Shown here in pieces: positions 47,553-61,247 of a stretch of DNA of 64,000 bases (its first letter is position 1; every line of letters starts with the position of its first letter). The notes below the pieces were generated by a model. The model was not told the origin of the DNA, made no database searches, and saw only the letters and a program-made list of their open reading frames with translations. Source of the DNA: Stratiolaelaps scimitus (Eukaryota; Arthropoda; Arachnida; Mesostigmata; Laelapidae); NCBI GenBank assembly GCA_019614645.1, contig JABWDB010000009.1:10087501-10151500 (forward strand), in the 5' to 3' direction. The translations under genes were made by a program, and so were the position numbers.

Positions 47553-50500
47553 CAAGTAAGCGCAACTCAAAGTGGTTACAAAAATCAAAAACAACAAATC
47601 CCCCCCCCTATACCCCCCTATATAAATAATCCCTAGAAATAGTTCCTAACTACTGTACGTTTGAATAAAACACTAATATAAACAAATTCAGCTTAATACT
47701 GTATTTGTCATCATAAATAGCCACTGATAAATACTAGCTATAATTAATGGAGCATTCGGCGGTCAGCGATCAACACGTACTTGTTGTCATGCCGATCTAT
47801 GGCGAGACCATTTGGCCATTCGATGTCCGTATCGACCAATGTGCTCCGGTGAGTGCCGTCCATACCGGCCTTCTCAATTCGGCCGGCGCCCCAATCTGCC
47901 CAGAATAGCCAGCCTGTCAGAGGATCAACAGCTATTGCCCGTGGCTCTTGAAGATGCGATTTGAATAGTGTCTTCACGTTGCTGCCATCAAGTAATTCCG
48001 CCACGGAGATTGCGTCTCGACCTGTTAGCACATGAAGATGATACGGATCAAAACACAGAAGGTGATGCGTGGTGGAGCTGACAGCCAAACTCACCGACAG
48101 TACACAGATATAAACCACAACACAATGTCAACCAGAGAATACACACAAAATAGCTCAGAAAACGCTTATATGCCACTTGTCACGAGGGCGTCAAGTACGA
48201 TGTCGCCCAAAAATTGTCGTAAGATCAATCGCTATATTGATATACTCCTATATTCATTTGTTGAAACACATCGGTGTCGAAAAGCCGAAAAGCGATCAGC
48301 AATATTCTAAACATATCACGTCCGACAAAATACAAAGATTTCCCACATTGAAACAGTAGAACATAAAGAAAACATATACAGACAGTTGGGCGAATTGTTT
48401 GGCCACAAGGTTCTAAATGAAGAAATGTCTATAACAGTAACAAAGCTCGGCTAACATTGCCAACCTTCACTAGATTTTTATTCAATCGAGCATAACATAA
48501 CGGCTCTCTGATAGAGATCAGAAGGTGGGTGATCAGGGCTGAGACTCACGTGTGTCTGTCCAGTAGACCTTTTTGTGAATCCAGTCGACTGCAATCCCAT
48601 CAATGTTACTCTCCACCGTGTTATTCTTTCGTCCAATGATAACCGTTGAGATGTTGTTGGACATCTTTGCCCGAGAGATCTGACCCAACATTGAGTCGGC
48701 CCACACGACGGTTCCTGTCTGAAACACGTAGTCGACGGCCACGGCTGACGTCGCCCCGGAGATTACCTCTCGGTACTCGTTCGAGACAAGATCAACGACT
48801 CGGACGTCATGTCTACCGCCCGACAACAACATAAATAAAGACAAAACATGTTACCCATATTTTGGCGGGGTAGGTATTCACTTACTGTATATCTTCATGC
48901 ACGATCATAGCAATGATGGTATCGGTCAGCGCCTGCACACATTGCACGTGAAGCTGATCGGCTGTATCTTAAACGGCACCTTCGGTGCGAGACAGTGATG
49001 TCAACTTTGAGTTGACAACTTAGTATATATATATATATATATATTCCATCTTACCTGTTGGCAAAGAGTAGCTTTGGATTCTCGCCCTGAGCACGACAGT
49101 ATCCAGTGCCCGGTTCGAGGATATAGTCGGACGAACAGCTGCATTTGTACCCGCCCTTCGTATTGTTGCAGAACTGGCTGCAGATTCCTGGAATTTCCGT
49201 GCATTCATCAATATCGACACACGACCTATTATCACTGCTGAGCCTAAAACCGTGACGTGAACACTCGCAGCGGAAACCGATCTTTAGGTCAACGCATCGA
49301 TCTTGGCAGCCACCGTTGTCGGTAGAGCACTCGTTCCTGTTACAGGTGTTGGACTCATCCTCATTCTCGCCACAGTCATTTCGGCCATCGCAGACTGACT
49401 TCAGCGGAATGCAGTGGTTTTGACCACAGTCGAACTCAGTTGTTAAATTGCACGGGCGATGGGCCACTGTTATATCTAAAAGAGAAAATAAGTAATATAA
49501 ATTATGCACATGAGAAATATTAGCGACAATGTTTGAAAGCTTGGCTCGTTCACTGGGCACGGCAGGACAATTATTTTCAAAAGTTTTCAAGAAGTTTTCA
49601 TCGGCGGATTACCGATTGTAAGCCAATATATAAGCACCGTTTACTAGTATGATAACACCTTGCAAACCGAAAGTATTTACGCTTTCTGCGGGAGTCACAA
49701 AAAAAATAAATAAATAAAATAAATATATATATATATATTATATATATATAATGTACATATTGCACGTTTCGACGAAACTACGACGACTATCATAACATAC
49801 CACCACTTGCCCACCTCCTTCCTCTGCCAATCCTTTAAGCTTATCGCTATAAATAAAAGCATAGTACAATACTCACTTTGGCATTTCTCATGTTCGTCCG
49901 ATCCGTCCGCGCAGTCCTTGTTGCCGTTACACTCGAGGTTGCCGGCGACACATTCGCCAGCGTGACACCGGAACTGGTCGTCACGACAGACGCTTGTGCA
50001 GTTGCTCTCATCGGACAGATCTCGGCAGTCCGGCTCACCGTCGCAGCGCCACGCCAACTTCACACAATCGCTTCCGTCATGGCAACGGAACTCATTGGCA
50101 CTGCACGTGACGTTTTTGGCGTAGACCAACGCTTCACAATCGGCTTCGTCCGAGCTATCGCCGCAGTCATCGCGGCCGTCGCAAAGCCAGCTGAAATTTT
50201 CGGAGTCCGCCAACGATGCTATTAAGGACGATGAAGGATAAGTGTGTCCCGTTGACAAACGCGACCAAATGACTATGACTTATAACAGAAGAGTAGAGGC
50301 ACGTTGGAGCAGTAGATCGTGCATGGAACGCTATGAGGTATGGTATTGTCTTGTTTTCTTTTCTTTTCTTTTATTATTCAAAAAATTTCACGTCTTTCCA
50401 GTAAATTGGTCACAATTGGAACGTGGGCTTGTTGCCGTTAGGCGCGGTTTTCAGCAGAGAGCCATGGTGATGTTTGGGGCTCGCTCGAAGGGAACTGCTC

Positions 50501-53302
50501 CCATGGGGGACTGCCTTTATTCAGGTGCAATTAAAGATTTCAGGCATATCGTTACCTATAAGTTTCTTCTGCAATAATAACGTTTATCGATTTTCGACAA
50601 ATGAGCTTGAGTAGCTGATTGCCGATTTCGGCACAAATGAGAAAAAAAGACACTAACAGTGAAACCAATATCCACGTGTTACAATGAAGACATAGCATAG
50701 TGTATATTCATCGCTCAAGGGTGTGAGCATGATCGATTATGTTAAATATCAGCTCATCATAGTTTTGCAGCTTAGCTCAATGTCATTTTAACATGTGACT
50801 AAGGCCCACTTGCTTATATGACAATAATAATAATAATTACAATTTATGTAACATTTGCACAGTTTTTTGTCGTCGGTTGCTTGTTGAAATCGCCATCGGC
50901 GAATCGCTGCCCGCCCATATTCTTTATATCCTCAAAGGACATTGCTGCTCAGTTCGATATTCGCACTTTGTGTCTCTGTGTCCTTAGCTTGCTCCGTTAT
51001 TTCCGCCGAGGCCGGCTCATAGATCTCCAGTGGCAGTGTGGCCGTCTCCTCCACCACCGTCACAGTCGTCGCCAACGCGGCTCCGCTTTATCAGCCGTCC
51101 CACACAGCCAGACAGCCAATGTTCTAGCTACGCCAGACTGACAGAGAGATTAAAGCAGACCGAGCAGCATTCGCCGCTGTGTGCTCCCGGTCTGCTGTCG
51201 GTCTGGACTACCCCGCTATGGCCTCGATGTCTGCTTGTGTGGGCAGAGGCCGTTCGTTCGTTACAGGGAGAATAGTGACAACGGAAGGGCCGCGGATGGC
51301 CAGACAGAGATGAAGCAGCAGACCTTGAAGTAGCAGCCGCCGCGGTCCCCGACAGCTCCCGACGGTTGACGGAAGGTGAGCTTCGAGCCGTGCTAATATA
51401 TGAAAAAGGCGGAATATGACTACAGTTACGGCAATAGCAGTTGTACCATAGTATAAGTTGACCTGAGGGAAGAACCACGTGACGTAAAGTCCATTGGGCA
51501 CATCCGACTGGAAGGCACCAGCAGACACAGAGAGAGAGTGAGAGATTGGCTCGCTGGCTGGCTGACTGGCGGCGAGGTGGTTGAGCAACGCCAGCGACCC
51601 TGTTCTCCTGCCCCCCTTAGTTACCGTCTTATTCCTCTTCCCTTCGTCCTTCTAATGGAGGGAGTGATACACCCGAGAGGACGAGTGGTGTTTCTCTAAC
51701 CCCCTGTCATGGCCCCCTCGATGTTTTCCTGTCTCGTTTTGCGACTCCCACGCGGTCGCAGCGCGAACGACGCAGAAACGCGATCTCAGTATGTGTGTTG
51801 GCGGCCACTCTGTTGTCTGTTTTCGCTGGCTCGGCCGCTTTGACGAAAAGTGCTGCTGCAAAGCGTGTCAGAACGTGAGCAGAGCTGGGGGGCTTGCTAG
51901 CTACATAGCGCCAGCAGGAGCAGTCAGTCAGTCAGAGAGAGAGAGAGAGGGGGGGGGGATCTCCTCATAGATAGACTCTTATAAGCTTGGGTGCACGTAA
52001 GGGTCTGCTCTAGAACAGCAGTCAACGCGGTAACAACAGCTAGCCCAGAGAGTTAAAGCTGCTTTCTCGTCTTGGGGCTTGTTGTGTGTGGGAGTGGGGC
52101 TTCGACAAAACGATGAACAGACGGAAGCCAACATCACAACGCACGCACACACCATGAGTACGCGACGTCTACTACGCACGAAACGATGAGCTCGCCCGTG
52201 GCGTATGGCGAATACAAACGTATTGGCTATCGTTTCTCAACGTTGACCAGCAATTGACTGCTCACGGCTGAGCCTGTAACGATTTAACATGGACGGCTGT
52301 AGAGCTAGCAGTTGTGGCATTGTGAATTGTGTGACACATCCGAATGTGTACAGGACTCTAGCATCGCCAAAAGATACCACTAAATTAGAGTCACTTAGCG
52401 TAGCGAGGCGAGCATTGGGGAGGGGGGAGGGTACAAAATATTCAATAATCTGTTCCATCGTCTATGTGTTTTCATCGCATCAAGAATTGCGTGTGATGCA
52501 ATATTGCTTTCGATTAGACAAGACGATCGTTCCAACCAGGAAAGCGGGCAACTCGGCACTGTGGTAGCAGGGCAAGATTCATAATTTAGTAGAAGAACGA
52601 ATATTTTATGCAAAGAACAACTTACATCAAAAATTACAATAATGGTAATAAATAATAATAATCACAATAATAAATGACGAGTACCGCACACATCGTCTCA
52701 TCGTCTTCTCTATTCGTCGTGACAAATAAAGCTGATATCGATCTGTCTGTTTGTACGACAGCCGCGATCCCGTTTCACGAGCGAGCATTGTTAGCTGGTG
52801 AGAAAAAAATAGGTCACCCCTCGAAGCAGGCGGCTCGGACGTCGGCCACGATTCAGTTACGATGTCACCCTTGGGTTGGTTCCGACCCGCACCACTTCGG
52901 CGGTGTATTTCGCCAGCAGGCGGACGAACTCAGTCAGTGACTATATATTTGCTGAGCTATACCTGCCAATGTGTTACATCTACCGGTAATAGCAGCGGCG
53001 GTGGTCTGTGGCATTAAAAGGCAGCCTATTTTAGCCCTCGGGAAGTACGACACGGATTGGCTGTGGGGTAAGCCAACGATGTACTCCTCGCCCCCCCCCC
53101 CCCCCACGACCCGCTATCCTAGGTTACATTCAGGTGTGGCGTCATTCGGAGCGCTCGGACCTCCTTGGGGACCTTGCGAAGAAACAGACGGGAGGTCCGT
53201 TCTGTCTGACGACCTGGTGGACCGGCTTACCTAAACGCCGTACGATTGATATCGAACGAACCTCTTTTACGCAGTGTATTCCCTTAGGGTATATGACATT
53301 GA

Positions 53303-53339
<37 letters not shown>

Positions 53340-53578
53340 GTCTGTGTACCCTGTACCAGAATCAGATAATTATATCTGGAAGGAGGAAAAAAGGAGCACT
53401 GCTCATCAATGTCGTGTTGTACGTAACGGTAATGTTACCGTGAATCACCCCCTGACAGATGGACAAGGGTGTTGCTATGCGAAGTGTCGCCAAAAACCCC
53501 AAAGTGAATTATTTGAAAGGATTGCTAGTATCCACAATAGTTTGTAGTTTCATGCTGGGGCTCATTCAAACCGATGTT

Positions 53579-53615
<37 letters not shown>

Positions 53616-54366
53616 TAGGCCAAGCCACCCGCATAAGGCTTCGCCGCAGAAAAAAAAAAATATATATATATATGTTGTACTAATTGCATATTTCATAGCT
53701 GCAATTATCTACTGCTTACTTTTGGGAAATGCACTTCCCATTGGCGCATTTGAATTCGTGCTTTGCGCATGCCCTCGGCTTGCAGCCGTGTTCGTCCGAC
53801 GCGTCGTCACAATCCTCGTCTCCATCGCATACCCAATGTTGGCTCACACAGCCGCCGTTCATACAGCGAAACTCCCCAGTCGAACAGTTCGGCATATCTG
53901 TAGTTGATACACAAAAACAAACATATCACAGAGAGAGAGAGGAGTGGTTGAATGACAAAAGCAATAGTATTACTACTTGGGTTCGAAGCATACAACAGCA
54001 TAACGGCATATAATATTTGAATGGGCACAGAACACACGACTAGGGTTTGTTGTATACAGGTCCAGTTCGATTCGATTGTTACCTTTCGTTTGCCGGCCTC
54101 GGTTGACTATTTGATATCGATTATATAAGGGTAAGTGGAACGATAGTCATTAATCAACTATAGCTATATATTATTCTTTCGTAGAAAATCAGTTTCGTCT
54201 TTTTCATAACATGATTGTGCCTCTTATGAGTATGAGTACTCACCGCATCCAGTTTCATCGGAGCCGTCGATGCAATCTTTACGACCGTCGCAGCGAAGAC
54301 TGCTATGAATGCAGCGACCTGGAGGATCTTTACACGATAGTTGGTTCGCGTCACACGTATGGGTAG
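45074..54366 (-). CDS. LDLR/VLDLR-type lipoprotein (lipophorin) receptor, 5' end missing
   Basis: Nine exons on the minus strand: 54244-54366, 53720-53897, 49877-50190, 49055-49475, 48550-48812, 47781-48021, 47277-47461, 46137-46507 and 45074-45241. All junctions keep the frame (for example CAG|GCC and TTTCAG|C acceptors), giving 754 residues and a stop. In order it has six LDL-A repeats (each ending in a CDG..DC..SDE type calcium site, about residues 1-250), an EGF module, and a calcium-binding EGF (DIDEC). A six-bladed YWTD propeller follows (about 335-590; [29 protein letters not shown]), then a third EGF, a short Thr-rich segment, and a membrane helix (about 678-704) split between the last two exons. 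The cytoplasmic tail has [12 protein letters not shown], the NPxY clathrin-uptake signal as in VLDLR and insect lipophorin receptors. It imports lipoproteins by endocytosis. The signal peptide and any earlier repeats were not found to the right. The largest intron (50191-53719) holds GC-rich sequence near 51-52 kb. Confidence 0.93.
46025..46044. repeat. (TA)n microsatellite in receptor intron
   Basis: About 20 bases of TA, with a second run at 46104-46122 ending just 15 bases from the donor site of the exon that ends at 46137. Confidence 0.95.
46811..46930. repeat. 32-bp minisatellite, about 3.7 copies
   Basis: Tandem copies beginning AATCGAATATAATCATTTTA at 46811, 46843, 46875 (one extra base) and 46908 (partial). 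It lies in the receptor intron between 46507 and 47277. Confidence 0.95.
47519..47551. repeat. (TA)n microsatellite in receptor intron
   Basis: About 33 bases of TA, some 60 bases upstream (in the gene's sense) of the acceptor for the exon starting at 47461. Confidence 0.95.
47626..47676 (+). repeat. Dispersed repeat, copy 1
   Basis: About 50 bases starting ATAATCCCTAGAA that recur at 54494-54545 with a few substitutions, both preceded by runs of C. Unknown short interspersed element or element end. Confidence 0.7.
49721..49751. repeat. (AT)n microsatellite in receptor intron
   Basis: Two adjoining AT runs separated by a TTA interruption, between receptor exons. Confidence 0.9.
53309..53339. 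repeat. (AT)n microsatellite in receptor intron
   Basis: About 31 bases of AT; another run is at 53585-53612. Confidence 0.95.
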
Positions 54367-54493
54367 CTGCCAATGGATATAGCATAACAAGTTGAGATAG
54401 CGCAATGCGATATAATTATCTAGAGGTTACCTGCGGAAGCGTCTTATCAAATCAGGGCTAACTGCTGCATTAATCGTGGCAGTGTGCCCCCCC

Positions 54494-54545
54494 ATAATCC
54501 CTAGAACTGATTCCTAACCACTGTATGTTTGAATAAATACAACTA
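54494..54545 (+). repeat. Dispersed repeat, copy 2
   Basis: Second copy of the 50-base repeat at 47626-47676, again preceded by a run of C. Confidence 0.7.
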
Positions 54546-54988
54546 TCACATTATGTTCACAGTAGCATAAAACAATCAAACACGTATAATCCCTCACGCA
54601 CAAGGGGGCATATACCCAGTAAAGGTTCTGGCCAAATGAACTTTTCGAAAATGAAAATGTAAATAGAACAGAGCATCGGGATACAGTGACTAATTACGCT
54701 CGTTGCTCGGCTATAGTTTACGCAGTACAATACCACACAATGTCATCTGCAAAAAACAAAAAAGAAATCAGGCGCAAGTGCTGCTGTCAACTCAATAATA
54801 ATGAAAAGTAAAGGTTTAATCATATTTTAGTGCACCCATACAGACTGGGTCATGTTTATAGGTCGCCCAATTCTGCGGTGTCTTTTCCAACTAGGTGCAT
54901 GCTTAATGCATGCAAACTCTGCAATGCGCGAGACCCTCTGGATTGCTCCATTCGCCATTGCAAATATATATAAATATATATGTGTATA

Positions 54989-54989
54989 G

Positions 54990-55021
<32 letters not shown>

Positions 55022-55048
55022 AGAGAGAGAGAGAGAGAGAGAGAGAGG
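54989..55048. repeat. Compound (TA)n(GA)n microsatellite
   Basis: TA run of about 30 bases followed by about 28 bases of GA. Confidence 0.95.
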
Positions 55049-57987
55049 GTCAATGGAGCCTTATCAGTCCATAGTTGTTCGCAGGGAAATCTAGAGATGG
55101 CCCGCTCGGGTCTACTATCGGGGTGGGTTATCCGAACGAACGGAGCGGCGGGCTTCATCAGCAGCTAGCTTCCTATCGGAGGTGCTCCACTAAGCGTGTG
55201 AAATGCGGTGCCAAGCTACGCGTGCTGAGCTTGTACGAGGCATACCAGCAAGTCCCAGCAGTCCATATCGTTCTAGCCAAGCCGCTGGGTGGCTGGTTAT
55301 TAGTCCAGCGTAGAGGTTCTCTCCCCTTCGCTTTCTCCACCCGTTATCCGATGCCCCATTTGAAAAGCTAGCCCATTTCCCCTATGGCTTGTGCCCGCTT
55401 CAGCCATCCTTTTTCGGCCGGTGGTTCAGCTGCAGCAGGAGGCCTGCGCGCAGCAGCAATTCTAGTGGTTGGAAGGAGTGGATCGCTGCTGTGTGTGTGT
55501 GGCCTTACACGGGCGATGAACTATCTTCGTAACTCCCGGCCGCTTCGTCATTCTACAGACCCCGGTCAGTATTCGTCCTTTGGGCATAGGACAGCGCTTT
55601 CCTACTCAGTGTTGGACTCGCTGGGCTCACGTGGGCTAGTCGACCCCCTCCCCCGCGAGGCTTATGGGACATGATGAGAACGCAAACCGGCCCGAAATCA
55701 CCCAGTTCCCGCTATCCCTAGCACTGTCAGACAGGATCACTGGATCGCTGTGGCAACTCGACCCGTGGGCAGCGACCGACGCAAGAAAAGGCGGCCAAGC
55801 TTTAAAGTGAACGTATTCATACATTTAAACACACATAGACACACATAGCCGTCCCCTGATTATTCCTTGGTCCTGCTCAACATAGAAGCCATGCAATCAT
55901 AGTCCAGCTTATACAGCCCAATCATACAGCTTTATGCTTCATGCAGAACGCAGATTGGGACGCGGCATGTGTCGGCTGATTATCGTATACGCTGCAGTCC
56001 CCCCCCCCAAGATATCGAAAAGTGACGACGAAGAAATAGACGATGAGGGATTCTTTGTCAACCCTAATTCTATCCAGCGTCAGTCATACATTCATTCACT
56101 GGAGGAATCTCCACGCTACCCATGTTGGACGAAGCCAAATGTTTGGCAAGTGCTGCTACGGGCGTAGCAGTCACTCTGTCGAGTAGATGGCAGTAGCGAT
56201 AGTGTGGGAGGCTTTAGTCATGATCGAAGCGCAAGGATAATACCAAGATAGCCGAATTCTCTAAGTGCCGACTATTCGGAACGCCTGCCGATATCCGAGT
56301 GCGATATCGTGTAACCATGTCTGAGCGGGGTGGCGGTCAGAAAGCTTAAAACGATATTGACTTTGGCGTTACTGTGGGAAACATGCATGGGTAACTATTC
56401 GCCAAATATTATATCTCTATATATATATATATATTCGTTTGATGACAATGAACAGAGAGCAAATTGCACGAATACAACGCTACAATTAGTCGACCATAAC
56501 ACGGCCAGTATTGGCTTATTATTGATATTATCTACCACCATGCGACTCTGCCGCTAAGTGACCGAGCCAGCTAACCTTATTCGGCCTTGTGATATGCGGC
56601 ATAATTGTTGTCGCCCAATCTGTTTGATTTGTTATTCCGTTACCATGTTTCTATGCTTAACCATGCACACACACACACACACACATATAGACTCGGCCTC
56701 GGTATCTCTCGGCTCTTGACGGATGACTGGACATGTTTATATTTCGCCGGCGGCTCTGACTTGGCATCACTATGCCGCGACAGATTTTTGACAGATGAGA
56801 GCCTGTACAGAGTCCGCTTTGGACCAAAATAAAATCATTTCCACTTTCCGCTGGCTCTGCTGCCATGATCGAGTGCAGCGGAGATCTGTCAGCTCGTGTA
56901 TCGCCGAGCGGAGGCTATAAAAACAACATGGAACAAAGGTATCAAGCTGAATCAAGCTCAGTTTGTGAAGGGTTCACTCCCTGGCCACGGGAGTGTCCAC
57001 CGACGTTCTGTCCCGATTTCAGCTCCATTGTGGCTCTGATAGAACGTTGCATAGGCGATGTTGCGTTGTTGCGTCACTCGAATCAACATTCGTAGGAAAA
57101 TACGCTTAGCCGCGTAGATTCGAAACGATGACTACGCCGATCAATCCGCTGGGGCAACATTTGCTAGCTATACTTTACTGTACACGGGCTACGCAAGCAA
57201 TGGATAGGGATACATTTGTCGATGTTGAATACATTTATTATTCTAGATTCGGCATAGGGTAGAATCTAGCAAATCATCTACTTCGATGGTTACAGACCTA
57301 ATTACAGGTCATCTGGTCCACTTTGTACAGTCATATGTTTTTGAGCGTACATCCGCACAGGCACACATCGGGGTTTTCAGCTTATTCTAAACGTTGTCGG
57401 GTTATGACTGGCAAAGCTCATTATTTCACTGCAACGGACCAATATACACACATTACGTCAAAAATAGACTAGATGGACGAATAACGGAATATCGTTATGA
57501 AAGGTAACGTGCCATAGTGATTCGTGGTAGTCCGTTGAACGAATTATTATTGAGCGGAGAACTGTGGCGAACACCGTGATTGAACCTTCTTTAGTAAACA
57601 CGCAAACATATATCTGCCGCTAATCAGAGAGAATGTTTACATAAACATACATACCAAGGAACCAATGGATTTAGCTGGTTTGACCGCAGCATCAGTGGCC
57701 CAAGCAACAACAACAACAACAACTACTGCGTCATCCGAAATCAAACCCTGTCAACTAGCGATACAAATAATTGTAATTAGAACCGAAGCTTTGCGATCTT
57801 CCAATGACGTCAACCACGCGAATAATCACGGCGGACAACGAGGCGGACATAGGGTTATTCTTCGTTGACACACTCTCGCAACGCGCGCACCTTCGCACGT
57901 CGTCACCATCGGTGGACGACGACGACGACAACAACAGCAAAAGTATATTTTCCCGGCTGACTCACCGACCCTTAAACATCTAACTCA

Positions 57988-58143
57988 GTCCACGGTTCAA
58001 ACGGCTTTTGGCACTGCTTCATAAGACGGACGGCCCCTTCAAAAGCAACAATATTCAACGGTGGGAATTGAACCCGAGCGTGCACCTACGTGTCTTTTCC
58101 CTATTGCAAGGCAGTCGCACACGGATGCATCACCAAGCCACCG
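57988..58143 (-). mobile_element. tRNA-derived SINE, copy 2
   Basis: Aligns over its length with the SINE at 27037-27183. Shared blocks are GTCCACGGTTCAAACGGCTT, a CTTCATAAGACGGA segment, and on the minus strand a head CCGGTGGCTTGGTGATGCA (A box) with a later B box GGTTCAATTCCC. It is on the same strand as copy 1. Target-site duplications could not be defined. It lies inside a 182-codon chance ORF (58061-58609). Confidence 0.8.
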
Positions 58144-60727
58144 GGGCATCGATAGCGACGGCAGAGTGTACATACAGATCGAGTCGAGCGGTTTCACGAA
58201 ATCCACGCGTGAACGTACCGTAGCATCTGTTCATCGTTTGGTCCCATTTACGTTTCCCATCTCATACGTGCACACAATAGATAAGAACGGGGGGAGAGTA
58301 TCTTTCCACGGGTGGGTTGTTGGTTCTACATTGTTGAAATGCCCCTTTATTCCAGTTCGTAATGCAGCACAGAGCAAAATCAAATCGTACGTGGAGCTGA
58401 ACGAGCGAGCTGCAATTTCCCGGCACACCACACGCAATCGTCGTTTGCGGAACCCTGTGAAGATTTCTCTTGGTTCATTTACAGAGCGTGCCTTCGTCGC
58501 GCGGCCCCTTCGAAATGTCACCCATAAACATCATAACGTAATCCGTGACTTCGACCAGAGGTTCAGTGCGGGAAGAAGAAGCGTACGAGACTTTTTTTGT
58601 AAGTTGTAGCAATTGCCAATCGATTTCAATTGAATTTCTTCGTCTCGTCGCTGTGAATTTAACCTTAGGCGATGCACCACGATGACAGGTGTTACCCGCG
58701 ACAGGAGAGTGACTTTGAAGCATTAGCTGATTTAGTAAACAGTGAAACGCTTAAGCAATCGCATCATGTAATTGAATAATAGACGCATAAATTCGACGTG
58801 TCCGCTTCTTGCTCGCTTGTCTGCGACCGGTTTAAATCACGTATCCAGCCGTCATACTCCGTTGTATCCTCACGAAAGTAACTTTTAGCTACAACTCTGA
58901 CAGGGTCTCTCCGGCGACACTGTAATTGGTTAGGCAATCGATATGGATCGGTGGCTATAAAATATCAAAGATAAATTAATCTAGATTAAGTATCTGGTAT
59001 CTACATCGTCATTAATAGTGTTCAAATGCACAATACTCTTATATTAATCATAGGCCTTCTCGACACAAGTCCGGTTCGGAGTTTATACGCGAACAGTTTG
59101 GCGTAGCTAAACTGTTCGCTTCCGAATAACGATTCCAAAAGGGAGTTCCTTCATTATTTTATTTTGTCGATTTCACTTTGCCTTCGTCAGCCGCACAGAA
59201 CAAAACTGATCTTCTCATAGACTAATGACTATAGAAGCTAGTTATATTAATCTCAGTTCGATTAAAATTCATCGATCATAAACTGTCGATCCTATTCATT
59301 TTCTTCATTTTCAACCAGCCACGGATATGCCGATATAAATGCGCGTTCTCGGCTACTCGGTGTCTTTTTTTCTTGCGATAGCAATGATTGACGCTATTCA
59401 ACCGAGCTTTATAGCCAACGTGCGATAAATTTATTCGCCACTGTGTTTAGGGGCACGTATTGTCCCTCAATACAATGATAGCTACAATACAGTACCATTG
59501 GGATAATCGTCACACTGCCTATTCAGTTACCACAGATAGCTGAGTAAGGCTGGTGAGGGTCGACTTGCAGGGTTGCAGGGTCTGTGCAACAGCTACGGGA
59601 CCAAAGCATTGAGGCCTCAGTTAGCTACAATACTACTTCACCACTGCTGTTGCAACTATCATAGAATAACGAGATCCAAACGACCGTGCGTCACAATGCT
59701 AACCCGAGAGCTCACCCTCATCCGCCCCCACCATTACATCACTGCTGTCACTGGCTTACTAACTAGCACAACCTGTCGATCGTTAACAGCAGACGATCGA
59801 GTGCTCGCCCGTCTCTCTCTCTCTGTCGAAGGCAAAATAGTCTTGGTCGGCTTCCCTTCAACGCTACCTGCCACCGCAAAGGACGTATTGTCCCCACAAT
59901 GCCGGAGGACACCTGTCCTTCATCAGCTATAGCATTCGCCAGGCCCCACAAACACGACTATCCGATCCCAGCCACAGTGTGCCTTGTACATGACCAGCTA
60001 CACCGTATTGTGTTCTGTGTCCAGGACAGATATAGTGTACACATTGTCAGCTTCGACGACCACTCCTCATCCCCCCATCTAGGGTTCTTTTGCATCGGCT
60101 TTTCTTCCTTGCTTCATCGTCCTGTACACTTCTCGTATCAAACTGCGGAGAGAACGACAAGCAGATGCGATATTGTGATGTGGCCGAGAACACCACAGTC
60201 GCCGGAGCGATAACGGGGGAGCCTGTGACATCTATTCCCAGTTAGCATAGCACAGGGTTTGGTGATTTCGTCGATCACCCGTTCAGCTCTCAACTCAACG
60301 ACGTTGGATGAAATCAAACTTACCCAGCGAACGGACCGACCCCACATCCTCGATTGGGTGTCCACACTAAGCTCGGCTGGGAGAGACTCTGTTGTATATT
60401 TCCCAATCGTCCCCATGCCTTTCCCAAACCCCACTGCGTTCGTGTTGTTGCTGCTGGTACTGCGGCTCCCTGCCGAGATTTGTGTCCTAGTCCTCGATTG
60501 GATAGCAAAATCGGGAAGCAGTAGAGTCCGATCTCCCTCTATATCTCTCTCCATATATATATATATATATATACATGGCCTATGTCTCAATTGAGATATA
60601 TAGCGAACTTACATCAGAGCTACCGCTAGTTATATCATATCCTACATGTGCGCCTAGCAGACAGTAACAAGGACTACTTCCAATGGCAAAGTGTCGAAGC
60701 GACCGGAACCAAACAAACAAACGATGC

Positions 60728-60754
60728 AATATATATATATATATATATATATAT
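60728..60754. repeat. (AT)n microsatellite
   Basis: About 27 bases of AT; others nearby are at 60553-60574 and 61792-61812. Confidence 0.95.
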
Positions 60755-61179
60755 CTAGTATCTGGCTGAGAGTGTAGGGGATATATCTATGTTTCTGTTT
60801 CCCCGTAGTATAGCCCCTTCCTCGCGTGTTGCTTCCTCGGCAGAACTACGTGTGTCCAATCCCATCAATGTCTCTGGTCTGTCCTCTTGCTCAAACTCTT
60901 GCTCCTCGCTCCATATTTCTGCTGGCTAAACCGCACCTCTGCCCAAGCCCCCATTAAACGCGGTTGAGCTGCTCGCGCTGTTACCCAGTTGTAACTAGCC
61001 GGCTCTACACAACACACACACACAGACATAAAATTGGTGCTGCTCTTGCATATAACATCAATTGGTTCGTTCCCTTTTAATGAAGACGATGGCTGTTGAC
61101 CACTGATGCAACGGCGAGTAGAGACACAAAGCGCAAACGCCGGAACAGCTTTTCGTGCTAAGCAGGGCATGCTATCCAG

Positions 61180-61180
61180 A

Positions 61181-61224
<44 letters not shown>

Positions 61225-61247
61225 ATTATTATTATTATTATTATTAT
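61180..61247. repeat. (ATT)n microsatellite
   Basis: About 68 bases of ATT trinucleotide repeat with one interruption (near 61216), producing poly-Ile and poly-Tyr peptides. Confidence 0.95.

Noticed and set aside
58061..58609. 182-codon plus-strand ORF
   Set aside because: Its first part is the antisense of the SINE at 57988-58143; the rest resembles nothing known.
60138..60590. 150-codon minus-strand ORF considered as the receptor signal-peptide exon
   Set aside because: A hydrophobic stretch exists near its end, but there is no donor after it and no LDL-A sequence.
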